Assembly (NCBI GenBank): GCA_950097015.1
Contig: CATNEN010000039.1
Location: 5,720,501-5,784,500, forward strand
Origin: Macrostomum hystrix
Lineage: Eukaryota; Platyhelminthes; Macrostomidae
Length of the DNA stretch: 64,000 nt
Direction: 5' to 3'
Both the position numbers and the translations under genes were made by a program. The stretch's first letter is position 1. Each line of letters begins with the position of its first letter. The notes under the pieces are model-generated. The model made no database searches. It worked only from the letters and a program-made list of their open reading frames with translations, and was not told where the DNA came from. Of the stretch, positions 1 to 11,162 are shown piece after piece.

Positions 1-892
1 CTTGTTAAAATTGGTCTTTACCGTAAGGTATTGCTAGTGCTCAATAATGTTCACGAATATACGTTCCGGCGCAGTGCGCATGCGAATAAAGCCGATTTGC
101 GCTGCAAAAGCCGCATCTTGGAAGAGCGTGCCAAATTATTTTATACTTCATGGCTTTGTACAATATTTGATATACTGCTGCGCTTAGAATTCAGTAATAA
201 ACTAAATGCAGCGTGATTCGGAATTCAAAGTTCCAGCTGGCTAGAGAGCCATGTTTTTATGATGCTAAAATCTGAATTTGTGCTTACTAATAGGCAATAG
301 CTTTGCCTAAGGTATCCTTATCTGAAGCCTATTTTTATTGATTACATTATTTATAGATTAGATGAATTTCGAGGCGACTTCGAAACTGTATACGTTCGTA
401 CAGTGTTGATTATATTATAGTATAGGTGGATAGATATTATATTTCATTAGAAGCTTAAGGATTCCAAAATTGGGCATTAATCCTGACAGTGTACACTTTG
501 CCTACTAGGAATGTACTTTGGCCCGATGGTTGTTTTCTCAACGCGTGGGGAAGACATTCTTGGTTAGGCTTACTGGCGCTGGGAGAGGGGCTGAAATTAG
601 AGTCAGGATGTACATCGGTGTACACTTGCCCTCGCTGGTTCTCTCTCTTCTCCACTCCCCTATTTGTACAACCCCAATCGAAGAGGGCAGGGAAAGAGAA
701 AACAGAGCAGGCGAAGGGACGGTGACAGAAAACTCGAGATACCCATAGCAAGCATTTTTGCACATGACATGTTGAACAGGACCTATATTATATTAGTCCT
801 GTTTACTTATCCTATATAGGGCTTTGCATTTCACCACTAGAAGCTGATTTCGAAGTTCATCACAACTAGACCAGATCAGCTGGACAGTCATC
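1..892. other. Upstream non-coding DNA
   Basis: No convincing coding exon is visible. Short open frames at 455-765 overlap on both strands and show no family similarity. This stretch presumably holds the promoter and 5' UTR of innexin A, but no clear TATA box can be assigned. Confidence 0.5.
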
Positions 893-3800
893 ATGGTTGG
901 CGCAGATATATTTGAAAAGTTTCAAAAGTTCCAAAAAGTCACCTATACGGGAGTGGAAGATTTCTCCGATAGGATGAACTTTCAGGCCACAGTTGTACTC
1001 CTGCTGGCGTGCTGCACCACAGTCACGCTGAAGACCTACGTCTTGTCGCCCGTGGCCTGCTACATACCAAACGAAGTTGGGGCGCACAGCGGGCAGGAAC
1101 AATACGTTAATAACTATTGCTGGACAGAAGGTGAGATGCCAAATTGGATTTCCGATATTTCAATCTATTAAAAAAGTGAAAGAGACTAAACTATAGAGAT
1201 AAGGGGTGAGTTAACGCGTTCGAGCTCGATTTCGCGATGAGGCCACATTCATTTGAGGCGCAGCCGCGTAGAGAAGACTTAGGGGCTTGTCGTGCAATTT
1301 AGGCCCTTGATGGCCAACGTCCATTGCACATGTCGTGTGCCTTGGATGCACACATCCCCTGTGTAAGTGTGTGTGTGCTCAGGAGTCAGCGGAGTGAGCA
1401 GAATTGCCTCCTCGCTGTCCATTGTCACCAAATGATATGGGTCCATATTATTATTACTATAGAGAGGTGGGGCATCGCCTAGGGAAGACTAGGCATTGGA
1501 AAAGGTCAGGGCCGCTTCTGGCCCTTTGGCCGGAGGTAGCCAACCCCAGCCCTACATTAAACATCGAACAACTTCACAGGCACATTCGCCGTGCCCCTGT
1601 CGGAGTTCCACATCGACAACACCCTGCCGGACCCCATCGCCAAGTATGAGGACAAGCGCATCATCTATTACCAATGGGTGCCGTTCGTGCTCGGACTGCA
1701 GTCGCTTCTGTTCTACCTGCCCAAGGTGCTGTGGGGCATGATGAGCTATAATAGGGCCGGAACGGATGTTGGACACATCATCCGCGCCGCCAACGACGCT
1801 GTGACGGCGGACTCGGAGAAGCACGCCAAGCTGCTGCAGCACGTCTGTCGGAGGCTGGAGCAGATGCTGTTCCAGAATGAGAAGATGGAAAAACAGGAGG
1901 ATTCCGGGGTGAGTGAAGTGCAGTCCTGGGTCAGTGTAGGACCAACTGTAATTGCCTTAACTGTATTATTTAATGCTTGGTCTCGTCTCTTACCCCCAAT
2001 TACCCACAAAGTTCTCAGCTAGGTCATTACCCACACAGTTCCAGTTGGGTCATTACCCCAACAGTTCTCACTTGGGTCATTACCCCCCCCCACAGTTCTC
2101 ACTTGGGTCATTACCCACACAGTTCTCAGTTGGGGCATTACCCACACAGTTCTCAGTTGGGTCATTACCCCCCACAGTTCTCACTTGGGTCATTACCCCC
2201 CACAGTTCTCACTTGGGTCATTACCCACACAGTTCTCAGTTGGGGCATTACCCACACAGTTCTCAGTTGGGGCATTACCCACACAGTTCTCAGTTGGGTC
2301 ATTACCCCCCACAGTTCTCACTTGGGTCATTACCCCCCACAGTTCTCACTTGGGTCATTACCCCCCACAGTTCTCACTTGGGTCATTACCCACACAGTTC
2401 TCAGTTGGGGCATTACCCACACAGTTCTCAGTTGGGTCATTACCCCCCACAGTTCTCACTTGGGTCATTACCCCCCACAGTTCTCACTTGGGTCATTACC
2501 CCCCCACAGTTCTCACTTGGGTCATTACCCCCACAGTTCTCACTTGGGTCATTACCCCCACAGTTCTCACTTGGGTCATTACCCCCCACAGTTCTCACTT
2601 GGGTCATTACCCCCACAGTTCTCACTTGGGTCATTACCCCACACAGTTCTCACTTGGGTCATTACCCCCCCCCCACAGTTCTCACTTGGGTCATTACCCC
2701 CGACAGTTCTCAGTTGGTTCATTACCCCCCACAGTTCTCACTTAGGTCATTACCCCACACAGTTCTCACTTGGGTCATTACCCCCCCCACAGTTCTCAGT
2801 CGGGCCACTACTCCCCACTTATCTCAGTCACGTCACTCTATGTTTTGGTGATAGTACTTTAATGACTTGAGGTACTTGGTAATTCGGTAATGACTTGTGC
2901 GCCCTTGTTCGGTTATCTAATAGTTATCGTGGTAAACAGCTCTCCCAGTCTCTTCGACTATAAATCGATGAACTCAGAACTCAGTGGCAGAGCGGTATAA
3001 CGCATTAGACTCTCGCACCAAGGTCTCTGAACTCGATTCCCCAACGGGACCTCATAAATTTGGGGCGCAGCCGCGGAGAGAGGCTTGAAGGCTTGTCGGG
3101 CAATTCATGCAATGAGGGCCAACCTCCATGGCAGAGTGAAAGTCTACACTGCCTGACGATGAGAAACAAACCGCCCACTGACATCCTGCAATTGCCGAAG
3201 CCCCTTCAACAAACCGCCCACTGACATCCTGCAATTGCCGAAGCCCCTTCAACAAACCGCCCACTGACATCCTGCAATTGCCGAAGCCCCTTCAACAAAC
3301 CGCCCACTGACATCCTGCAATTGCCGAAGCCCCTTCAACAAACCGCCCACTGACATCCTGCAATTGCCGAAGCCCCTTCAACAAACCGCCCACTGACATC
3401 CTGCAACTGCCGAAGCCCCTTCAACAAACCGCCCACTGACATCCTGAAATTCCCGAAGCCCCTTCAAAAATCGCCCACTGACATCCTGCAATTGCCGAAG
3501 CCCCTTCAACAAACCGCCCACTGACATCCTGCAATTCCCGAAGCCCCTTCAAAAATCGCCCACTGACATCCTGCAATTGCCGAAGCCCCTTCAACAAACC
3601 GCCCACTGACATCCTGAAATTCCCGAAGCCCCTTCAAAAATCGCCCACTGACATCCTGCAATTGCCGAAGCCCCTTCAACAAACCGCCCACTGACATCCT
3701 GCAATTGCCGAAGCCCCTTCAACAAACCGCCCACTGACATCCTGCAATTGCCGAAGCCCCTTCAACAAACCGCCCACTGACATCCTGCAACTGCCGAAGC

Positions 3801-5222
3801 CCCTTCAACAAACCGCCCACTGACATCCTGCAATTGCCGAAGCCCCTTCAACAAACCGCCCACTGACATCCTGCAATTGCCGAAGCCCCTTCAACAAACC
3901 GCCCACTGACATCCTGCAATTGCCGAAGCCCCTTCAACAAACCGCCCACTGACATCCTGCAATTGCCGAAGCCCCTTCAACAAACCGCCCACTGACATCC
4001 TGAAATTCCCGAAGCCCCTTCAACAAACCGCCCACTGACATCCTGCAATTGCCGAAGCCCCTTCAACAAACCGCCCACTGACATCCTGCAATTGCCGAAG
4101 CCCCTTCAACAAACCGCCCACTGACATCCTGAAATTCCCGAAGCCCCTTCAACAAACCGCCCACTGACATCCTGAAATTCCCGAAGCCCCTTCAACAAAC
4201 CGCCCACTGACTCCTGCAATTACCGAAGCCCCTTCAACAAACCGCCCACTGACTCCTGCAATTACCGAAGCCCCTTCAACAACCCACCTGTGCAGTTGTC
4301 GAAGCCGTCCCTTCTGCAACGGCTGCATCGTCGGATTCAGCGCCACCTACTGCTGCCGTCTCGTCGCCTGGGCAATTGGCTGATCTTCACCTACCTCGTC
4401 ATCAAGCTGTGCTACACGGCCAACGCGATTGGCCAGCTGTACCTGATGCATGCCTTCTTAGGGTTCAATGCCACCTACTTCGCATTCGGCGCTGCCGTGC
4501 TGCAGAATCTTCGTCGAGGTCGCGACTGGACGCAGACTATGGTGTTCCCGCGCGTTGGCGCCTGCGCAGTCTACTACCGTACCTCATCTAAGGGCAACTT
4601 CATCTTCTCGCAGTGCACCCTGCCCATCAACATGATCAACGAGAAGATCTACGTGTTCCTGTGGTTCTGGATAATGGGCGTAGCGATCGTCACAGTGCTG
4701 AGCATTCCCATGTGGCTCACCCGCATCGTGTGGGTCAGGCGCCGGGCTAGCTTTGTGAAATGCTACCTGCAGATGTCCGACACCACAGTCGACAAGCGCG
4801 ACCTGCACCGCTTCATTCGCGACCACCTGCGCCTTGACGGTACCTTTCTGCTGAAGATGATTGCCCTGAACTCCGGCGATGTCATCTGCTCCGAGGTGGT
4901 GCAGAAGCTCTGGTTCGTCTACCTCCAAAAGCGCTACGGAGAGCAGCTGAACTCCGAGGGCGCCTTCTGCATGCCACCGCCGCTAAATCCCGAGGAGCCC
5001 GTCGAGGAAGCTGAGCGCCAGTTGATTCCTCAGCAGCAGCAGCAGCAGCAGCCGCCATTGGCCGAATTCGAGAAGTCGCCAGTGCTGTTTCAGCGGTTCG
5101 TTTCACAGCCGGGAGGCTTGGGCGGCGGCGCGGAGATGCGCCAGAGGCCGAACACCGTCACAGTCGAGGCTGCCATCAGTGGCGGCAGAAAGATGTCGGC
5201 CACTTATGAGGCGCCAGTTTAG
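893..5222 (+). CDS. inx: Innexin A, gap-junction channel protein, three exons
   Basis: Exons are 893-1130, 1580-1908 and 4296-5222, with intron phases 1 and 0, giving about 497 residues. Innexins are four-pass membrane proteins that oligomerise into gap junctions or hemichannels. Visible family marks are TM1 near residues 32-52, two cysteines in extracellular loop 1 (C56, C76, the latter in YCWTEG), the YYQWVP signature at 109-114 starting TM2, TM3 near 215-237, two cysteines in loop 2 (C279, C296) and TM4 near 307-328. The C-terminal tail is cytoplasmic and has a short polyglutamine run. Both introns are marked by GTGAG donors and clear CAG acceptors. Intron 1 carries a SINE and intron 2 (2.4 kb) carries a SINE and two minisatellites. 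The start at 893 is the first Met in frame with the conserved GVEDF segment. The neighbour innexin B is a same-strand paralogue lacking the first intron. Confidence 0.9.
1200..1465 (+). mobile_element. tRNA-derived SINE, family 1, copy A (5' truncated)
   Basis: This copy shares the core gaggcgcagccgcg and the distal segment attgtcaccaaatgat with copies near 3.0, 21.7, 25.6 and 47.0 kb. A degenerate B-box (gttcgagctcgat) survives, while the A-box region is missing. It lies in intron 1 of innexin A and ends in a ttattattacta tail. Confidence 0.6.
2000..2830 (+). repeat. Minisatellite, 27-30 bp unit, about 30 copies
   Basis: The unit contains cacagttctcacttgggtc followed by attac and a variable run of C. 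Unit length changes mainly through the C-run (4 to 9). It occupies the start of intron 2 of innexin A. Several frames stay open through it only because of its low complexity. Confidence 0.95.
2975..3175 (+). mobile_element. tRNA-derived SINE, family 1, copy B (3' truncated)
   Basis: An RNA polymerase III A-box-like stretch (tggcagagcggta) is followed about 40 bases later by a B-box (gaactcgattcc) and then the shared body ggggcgcagccgcgg. The 3' part is cut off at the junction with the 43-bp array. This is the clearest tRNA-like head in family 1, and the acceptor stem does not pair, so it is not a working tRNA gene. Confidence 0.65.
3165..4285 (+). repeat. Minisatellite, 43-bp unit, about 26 copies
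   Basis: Units contain accgcccactgacatcctg and ttgccgaagccccttc. Spacing is exactly 43 bp over long stretches, with a shorter variant that has aaatcg in place of acaaaccg. The array runs to within 11 bases of the exon 3 acceptor of innexin A, so its last unit supplies part of the pyrimidine-rich tract. Confidence 0.95.
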
Positions 5223-5227
5223 ACTTC

Positions 5228-5350
5228 CTGTTCATTCATGAGCTCATTCGTGTTCATTCATGAGCTCATTCATCTTCATTCATGAGCTCATTCGTGTTCA
5301 TTCATGAGCTCATTCGTGTTCAATTATGAGCTCATTCATGTTCATTCAAC
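5228..5350 (+). repeat. Short 22-bp tandem repeat, 5-6 copies
   Basis: The unit is built on ttcattcatgagctcattc and begins a few bases after the innexin A stop codon, so it would lie in the 3' UTR. Confidence 0.85.
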
Positions 5351-5486
5351 TCCAGTACGTTTTCGTCTGTAATGGCTTTTAAACTGGACTAGCGTAGAAC
5401 CATCTTGCTGCATTTTCCTCAATTCCATCTAATCAGTGTTTATGGCGATTACCTGCGATTTTCTAAGAAATAGTGACAATCATATC

Positions 5487-6206
5487 CATCCAGTCCTTCA
5501 GGCTGTCCTCTGTTATCCACCCAGTCCTTCAAGCTGTCCTCTGTTGTCCACCGAGTCCTTCAGGCTGTCCTCTGTTATCCACCCAGTCCTTCAGGCTGTC
5601 CTCTGTTATCCACCCAGTCCTTCAGGCTGTCCTCTGTTATCCACCCAGTCCTTCAGGCTGTCCTCTGTTATCAACTCAGTCCTTCAGGCTGTCCTCTGTT
5701 GTCCACCGAGTCCTTCAGGCTGTCCTCTGTTATCCACCCAGTCCTTCAGGCTGTCCTCTGTTATCCACCCAGTCCTTCAGGCTGTCCTCTGTTATCCACC
5801 CAGTCCTTCAGGCTGTCCTCTGTTACGGCTCGTATCAACTCAGTCCTTCAGGCTGTCCTCTGTTATCCACCCAGTCCTTCAGGCTGTCCTCTGTTATCCA
5901 CCCAGTCCTTCAGGCTGTCCTCTGTTATCCAGCCAGTCCTTCAGGCTGTCCTCTGTTATCCACCCAGTCCTTCAGGCTGTCCTCTGTTATCCACCCAGTC
6001 CTTCAGGCTGTCCTCTGTTACGGCTCGTATCAACTCAGTCCTTCAGGCTGTCCTCTGTTATCCACCCAGTCCTTCAGGCTGTCCTCTGTTATCCACCCAG
6101 TCCTTCAGGCTGTCCTCTGTTATCCAGCCAGTCCTTCAGGCTGTCCTCTGTTATCCACCCAGTCCTTCAGGCTGTCCTCTGTTATCCACCCAGTCCTTCA
6201 GGGCTT
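5487..6206 (+). repeat. 31-bp minisatellite, about 23 copies, with a duplicated block
   Basis: Units contain cagtccttcaggctgtcctc and then tgttatccac. A variant unit with acggctcgtatcaactcag occurs twice, at about 5825 and 6011, 186 bp (six units) apart, which marks a higher-order duplication. The same unit forms the array in innexin B intron 1 (11270-11755). Confidence 0.95.
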
Positions 6207-6763
6207 GAATCGACCCCATTATTCTAGCTTCTTCCGTACTTTATCAATTTCGAATTTTTCTAAACCCATTCATTTGCAACAAGTCGAGTCAATTGTCTGC
6301 TTTCGATTTTATCATACACATAAATTTTAATTTGTATTTTTAGCTTTGTAATTTATAAAAAATTAACTTGTTTTGGCTCTCAGAGCAATCAGTTCTAAAT
6401 TGAATTTTTATTTAATAACTTTGAGCCCTTCAAAGTGAAACGGACTAGCTAAATAATGTGCAACAGTAATTTCGTGCCATGTAATATTTAGTATCTTCAC
6501 TTACTATAATATTTTATATTTCCCATTTGTATTGCGTTCAGCAGTTCTTGTACATACTTAAAATTTGTAAATAGCGATCAGAAATACAGACCCACCTGAC
6601 AATTTTCTTCAAAGACCTACCTCATTTTCGTTTAGCTAATGTCAAATACAAGTCATTTTTTACAAAAAACAGCATCGCTGTGACAACTCGAATTTAGATT
6701 GTAATTTCGAAATGGTCAAATTTTCTTTATTTTATTGCTTTGATAATATCGTTGATAAGTACT
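6207..6763. other. AT-rich spacer
   Basis: No coding frame, RNA signature or repeat is seen in this 550-base stretch between two arrays. Confidence 0.5.
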
Positions 6764-7935
6764 GTTTAGTCAGTTTCTTGATTCGCTAAGATCCAGATTG
6801 GTCAGTTCCTTGACTTTCTGAGATCCTGATTGGTCAGTTCCTTGACTTTCTGAGATCCTGATTGGTCAGTTTCTTAATTCGCTAAGATCCAGATTGGTCA
6901 GTTCCTTGACTTTCTGAGATCCTGATTGGTCAGTTCCTTGACTTTCTGATATCCTGATTGGTCAGTTCCTTGACTTTCTGATATCCTGATTGGTCAGTTT
7001 CTTAATTCGCTAAGATCCAGATTGGTCAGTTCCCTGATTTTCTGAGATCCAGATTGGTCAGTTCCTTGATTTTCTGAGATCCTGATTGGTCAGTTCCCTG
7101 ATTTTCTGAGATCCAGATTGGTCAGTTCCCTGATTTTCTGAGATCCAGATTGGTCAGTTCCTTGATTTTCTGAGATCCAGATTGGTCAGTTCCTTGATTT
7201 TCTGAGATCTTGATTGGTCAGTTCCTTGATTTTCTGAGATCCTGATTGGTCAGTATCTTGATTCGCTGAGATCCTGATTGGTCAGTTCCCTGATTTTCTG
7301 AGATCTTGATTGGTCAGTTCCTTGATTTTCTGAGATCCTGATTGATCAGTATCTTGATTCGCTGAGATCCTGATTGGTCAGTTCCCTGATTTTCTGAGAT
7401 CTTGATTGGTCAGTTCCTTGATTTTCTGAGATCCTGATTGATCAGTATCTTGATTCGCTGAGATCCTGATTGGTCAGTTTCCTGATTTTCTGAGATCCTG
7501 ATTGGTCAGTTTCCTGATTTTCTGAGATCTTGATTGGTCAGTTCCTTGATTTTCTGAGATCCTAATTGATCAGTATCTTGATTCGCTGAGATCCTGATTG
7601 GTCAGTTCCTTGATTTTCTGAGATCCTAATTGATCAGTATCTTGATTAGCTGAGATCCTGATTGGTCAGTTCCCTGATTTTCTGAGATCCTGATTGGTCA
7701 GTTTCTTGATTTTCTGAGATCTTGATTGGTCAGTTCCTTGATTTTCTGAGATCCTGATTGGTCAGTTCCCTGATTTTCTGAGATCCTGATTGGTCAGTTT
7801 CCTGATTTTCTGAGATCCTTATTGGTCAGTTTCTTGGTTTTCTGAGATCCTGATTGGTCAGTTTCTTGGTTTTCTGAGATCCTTATTGGTCAGTTTCTTG
7901 GTTTTCTGAGATCCTGATTGGTGAGTTTCTTGATA
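6764..7935 (+). repeat. 32-bp minisatellite with a CCAAT box in each unit, about 36 copies
   Basis: Units contain ctgattggtcagttccttg and attttctgagatc. Nearly every unit carries CTGATTGGTC, or one mismatch from it, which is the reverse of an NF-Y-type CCAAT box. Subtypes (attcgctgag versus attttctgag) alternate in blocks, suggesting expansion of multi-unit segments. A shorter relative lies at 10440-10612. Confidence 0.95.
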
Positions 7936-8093
7936 CTGGTCTCCTAATACTGGAGATTCTGGTCTCAGACTAGTCTCTTGATTCCTTAATTTAATTCTTA
8001 CTTCTCAGCAGCCATTATTTTCATGCATACCTGTCACATTTGTTCTTGTTCCAATGATTCAATGAGTAAAAAACTAGACAATTGTCGGTTCAG

Positions 8094-9935
8094 TCACACT
8101 CTACTGTCTGATCAGTCACACTTTACTCTCTGTGATCAGTCACACTCTACTGTCTGATCAGTCACACTCTACTGTCTGTGATCAGTCACACTCTACTGTC
8201 TGTGATCAGTCACACTCTACTGTCTGTGATCAGTCACACTCTACTGTCTGTGATCAGTCACACTCTACTGTCTGTGATCAGTCACACTTTACTGTCTGTG
8301 ATCAGTCACACTCTACTGTCTGTGATCAGTCACACTTTACTGTCTGTGATCAGTCACACTCTACTGTCTGTGATCAGTCACACTCTACTGTCTGTGATCA
8401 GTCTCACTCTACTGTCTGTGATCAGTCACACTCTACTGTCTGTGATCAGTCACACTCTACTGTCTGTGATCAGTCACATTCTACTGTCTGTGATCAGTCA
8501 CACTCTACTGTCTGTGATCAGTCACACTCTACTGTCTGTGATCAGTCACACTCTACTGTCTGTGATCAGTCTCACTCTACTGTCTGTGATCAGTCACACT
8601 CTATTGTCTGTGATCAGTCACACTCTACTGTCTGTGATCAGTCACACTCTACTCTCTGTGATCAGTCACACTCTACTGTCTGTGATCAGTCACACTCTAC
8701 TCCCTGTGATCAGTCACACTCTACTGTCTGTGATCAGTCACACTCTACTGTCTGTGATCAGTCACACTCTACTGTCTGTGATCAGTCACACTCTACTGTC
8801 TGTGATCAGTCACACTCTACTGTCTGTGATCAGTCACACTCTACTGTCTGTGATCAGTCTCACTCTACTGTCTGTGATCAGTCACACTCTACTGTCTGTG
8901 ATCAGTCACACTCTACTGTCTGTGATCAGTCACACTCTACTGTCTGTGATCAGTCACACTCTACTCTCTGTGATCAGTCACACTCTACTGTCTGTGATCA
9001 GTCACACTCTACTGTCTGTGATCAGTCACACTCTACTGTCTGTGATCAGTCACACTCTACTGTCTGTGATCAGTCACACTCTACTGTCTGTGATCAGTCT
9101 CACTCTACTGTCTGTGATCAGTCACACTCTACTGTCTGTGATCAGTCACACTCTACTGTCTGTGATCAGTCACACTCTACTGTCTGTGATCAGTCTCACT
9201 CTACTGTCTGTGATCAGTCACACTCTACTGTCTGTGATCAGTCACACTCTACTGTCTGTGATCAGTCACATTCTACTGTCTGTGATCAGTCACACTCTAC
9301 TGTCTGTGATCAGTCACACTCTACTCTCTGTGATCAGTCAGACTCTACTGTCTGTGATCAGTCACACTCTACTGTCTGTGATCAGTCACACTCTACTGTC
9401 TGTGATCAGTCACACTCTACTGTCTGTGATCAGTCACACTCTACTGTCTGTGATCAGTCACACTCTACTGTCTGTGATCAGTCTCACTCTACTGTCTGTG
9501 ATCAGTCACACTCTATTGTCTGTGATCAGTCACACTCTACTGTCTGTGATCAGTCACACTCTACTCTCTGTGATCAGTCACACTCTACTCTCTGTGATCA
9601 GTCACACTCTACTGTCTGTGATCAGTCACACTCTACTCTCTGTGATCAGTCACACTCTACTGTCTGTGATCAGTCACACTCTACTGTCTGTGATCAGTCA
9701 CACTCTACTGTCTGTGATCAGTCACACTCTACTCTCTGTGATCAGTCACACTCTACTGTCTGATCAGTCACACTCTACTCTCTGTGATCAGTCACACTCT
9801 ACTGTCTGTGATCAGTCACACTCTACTCTCTGTGATCAGTCACACTCTACTCTCTGTGATCAGTCACACTCTACTGTCTGTGATCAGTCACACTCTACTG
9901 TCTGTGATCAGTCACACTCTACTCTCAGTTATCAA
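8094..9935 (+). repeat. 24-bp minisatellite, about 75 copies
   Basis: The unit begins gatcagtcacactctact and ends gtctgt. Because 24 is a multiple of three, two forward frames remain open for 543 and 600 codons, coding for an 8-residue repeat in each. There is no start context, codon bias or splice structure, so neither is taken as a gene. Three units near the start and one near 9762 lack two bases (22 bp) and shift the frame. Confidence 0.95.
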
Positions 9936-9939
9936 TCAA

Positions 9940-10439
9940 ACTCAGTCACATTTTCTAGCCCGCCAAGAAGGCCAGCCTAGGGCATTGACAGTGGCCGCAG
10001 GCCTCCTTAGATTTCACCCATCAGGATCAAGCTGCCAGCATGACAGCCCCCCGCCAACCGCCCTAATCAGGGGTTCAGATCGGTCTATATTATGAACCGC
10101 GTTTTCGCCTAAACGTTCTCAATCGCCTGGCCTCAGTGAGAAGCAAGAGAACGGCGCTCTAAGCGTGAGATTGTTCCACCATTCACTACCACAAGCTTGT
10201 CAGTTAGTTAGCTCTCGACGTTACGCATCTTGAGTGTGCGCTGCTGGCCATGAGTAGTCTAGATTGGCGCCTGTTGTCAAAGTCAGTAAGTGCTATCTTC
10301 GGAGACTCCAGCGTCTTGCAGAAGAAGTGCTAGCCGATAGGATCTGTCGGAGCAGCGCCTAAAGCGGAGGCAGCGGGGCCTCATCCGCAGAGTAGGGCGT
10401 GGGTTTAGCCAGTTAGTTATGTAACTATAGCTTTGTCAC
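9940..10439. other. Non-repetitive spacer
   Basis: This 500-base stretch is moderately GC-rich. No exon with family similarity and no RNA gene could be recognised in it. Confidence 0.4.
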
Positions 10440-10612
10440 TTTCTTGATTCGCTGAAACCTGATTGGTCAGTTTCTGGATTCGCTGCGATCCTGATTGGTC
10501 AGCTTCTAGATTCGCTGCGATCCTGATTGATCAGTTTCTCGATTTACTGTAATCCTGATTGGTCAGTTTTTCGATTTACTGTGATCCTGATTGGTCAGTT
10601 TCTGGATTCGTC
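10440..10612 (+). repeat. CCAAT-box minisatellite, second locus, about 5 copies
   Basis: Units such as tgattggtcagtttctcg match the 6764-7935 family, but with ctgcgatc or ctgtgatc variants. The two loci are separated by 2.5 kb including the 24-bp array. Confidence 0.85.
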
Positions 10613-11162
10613 AAATTTCTACAAATTCAGATTCTTAAGTTTTACGAATTGGTAATTTTGTTTTAAAAAATATGCGCAAAAACGTTAGTGCCTACTTTTA
10701 AGTAGTTAGAATTAGAGGAACTTTTCTTTTTCTTTAACTTTACATTTTCCGCCAAATTTGCGTACAACTGTACGCATAAAACTGCTGCTATTTTCTCAAC
10801 CTTCGAGTGCAAGCTAGAATAAGCCAGAAATAAGCAATGTGCTCAATACATCGTCTCTGAAGCTGTACAAAAATTGTGTGTTGAGCACACATGCGTACCG
10901 CAGTACCCGAGAGAGCACAGATACTCTATTCCATTGTCTGGCCAGAGCATTGTGGCATGCTCGAAACAACTCCGAAAATGGAAGAGAACAGATTTCTGTC
11001 TCTCTCCACGAACAGCCCCCAGCCTGCTGGGCTGTGTTAGATGTAAAAGCACCCGGTTACTTAGCTGCTTCTCAGCAGATTCACCTGAAATCTAAATAGT
11101 CACTGAAATTTATACACAATCAGCTCAGGCCGCTAAAAAACGTTAGCCTTATCTTGTTTAGC
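10613..11162. other. Upstream region of innexin B
   Basis: This is mixed-composition DNA with no clear exon. It would include the promoter if the micro-exon at 11163 is the true start. No confident TATA box is visible. Confidence 0.4.

Noticed and set aside
1973-2870. Frames of nearly 300 codons in two overlapping registers
   Set aside because: These are entirely the intron 2 minisatellite of innexin A, and the exon ends at a clear GTGAGT donor at 1909.
8132-9980. Two overlapping 543- and 600-codon frames
   Set aside because: Both come from a 24-bp repeat free of stops. They overlap in different frames and show only an 8-residue repeat, so neither is called a gene.
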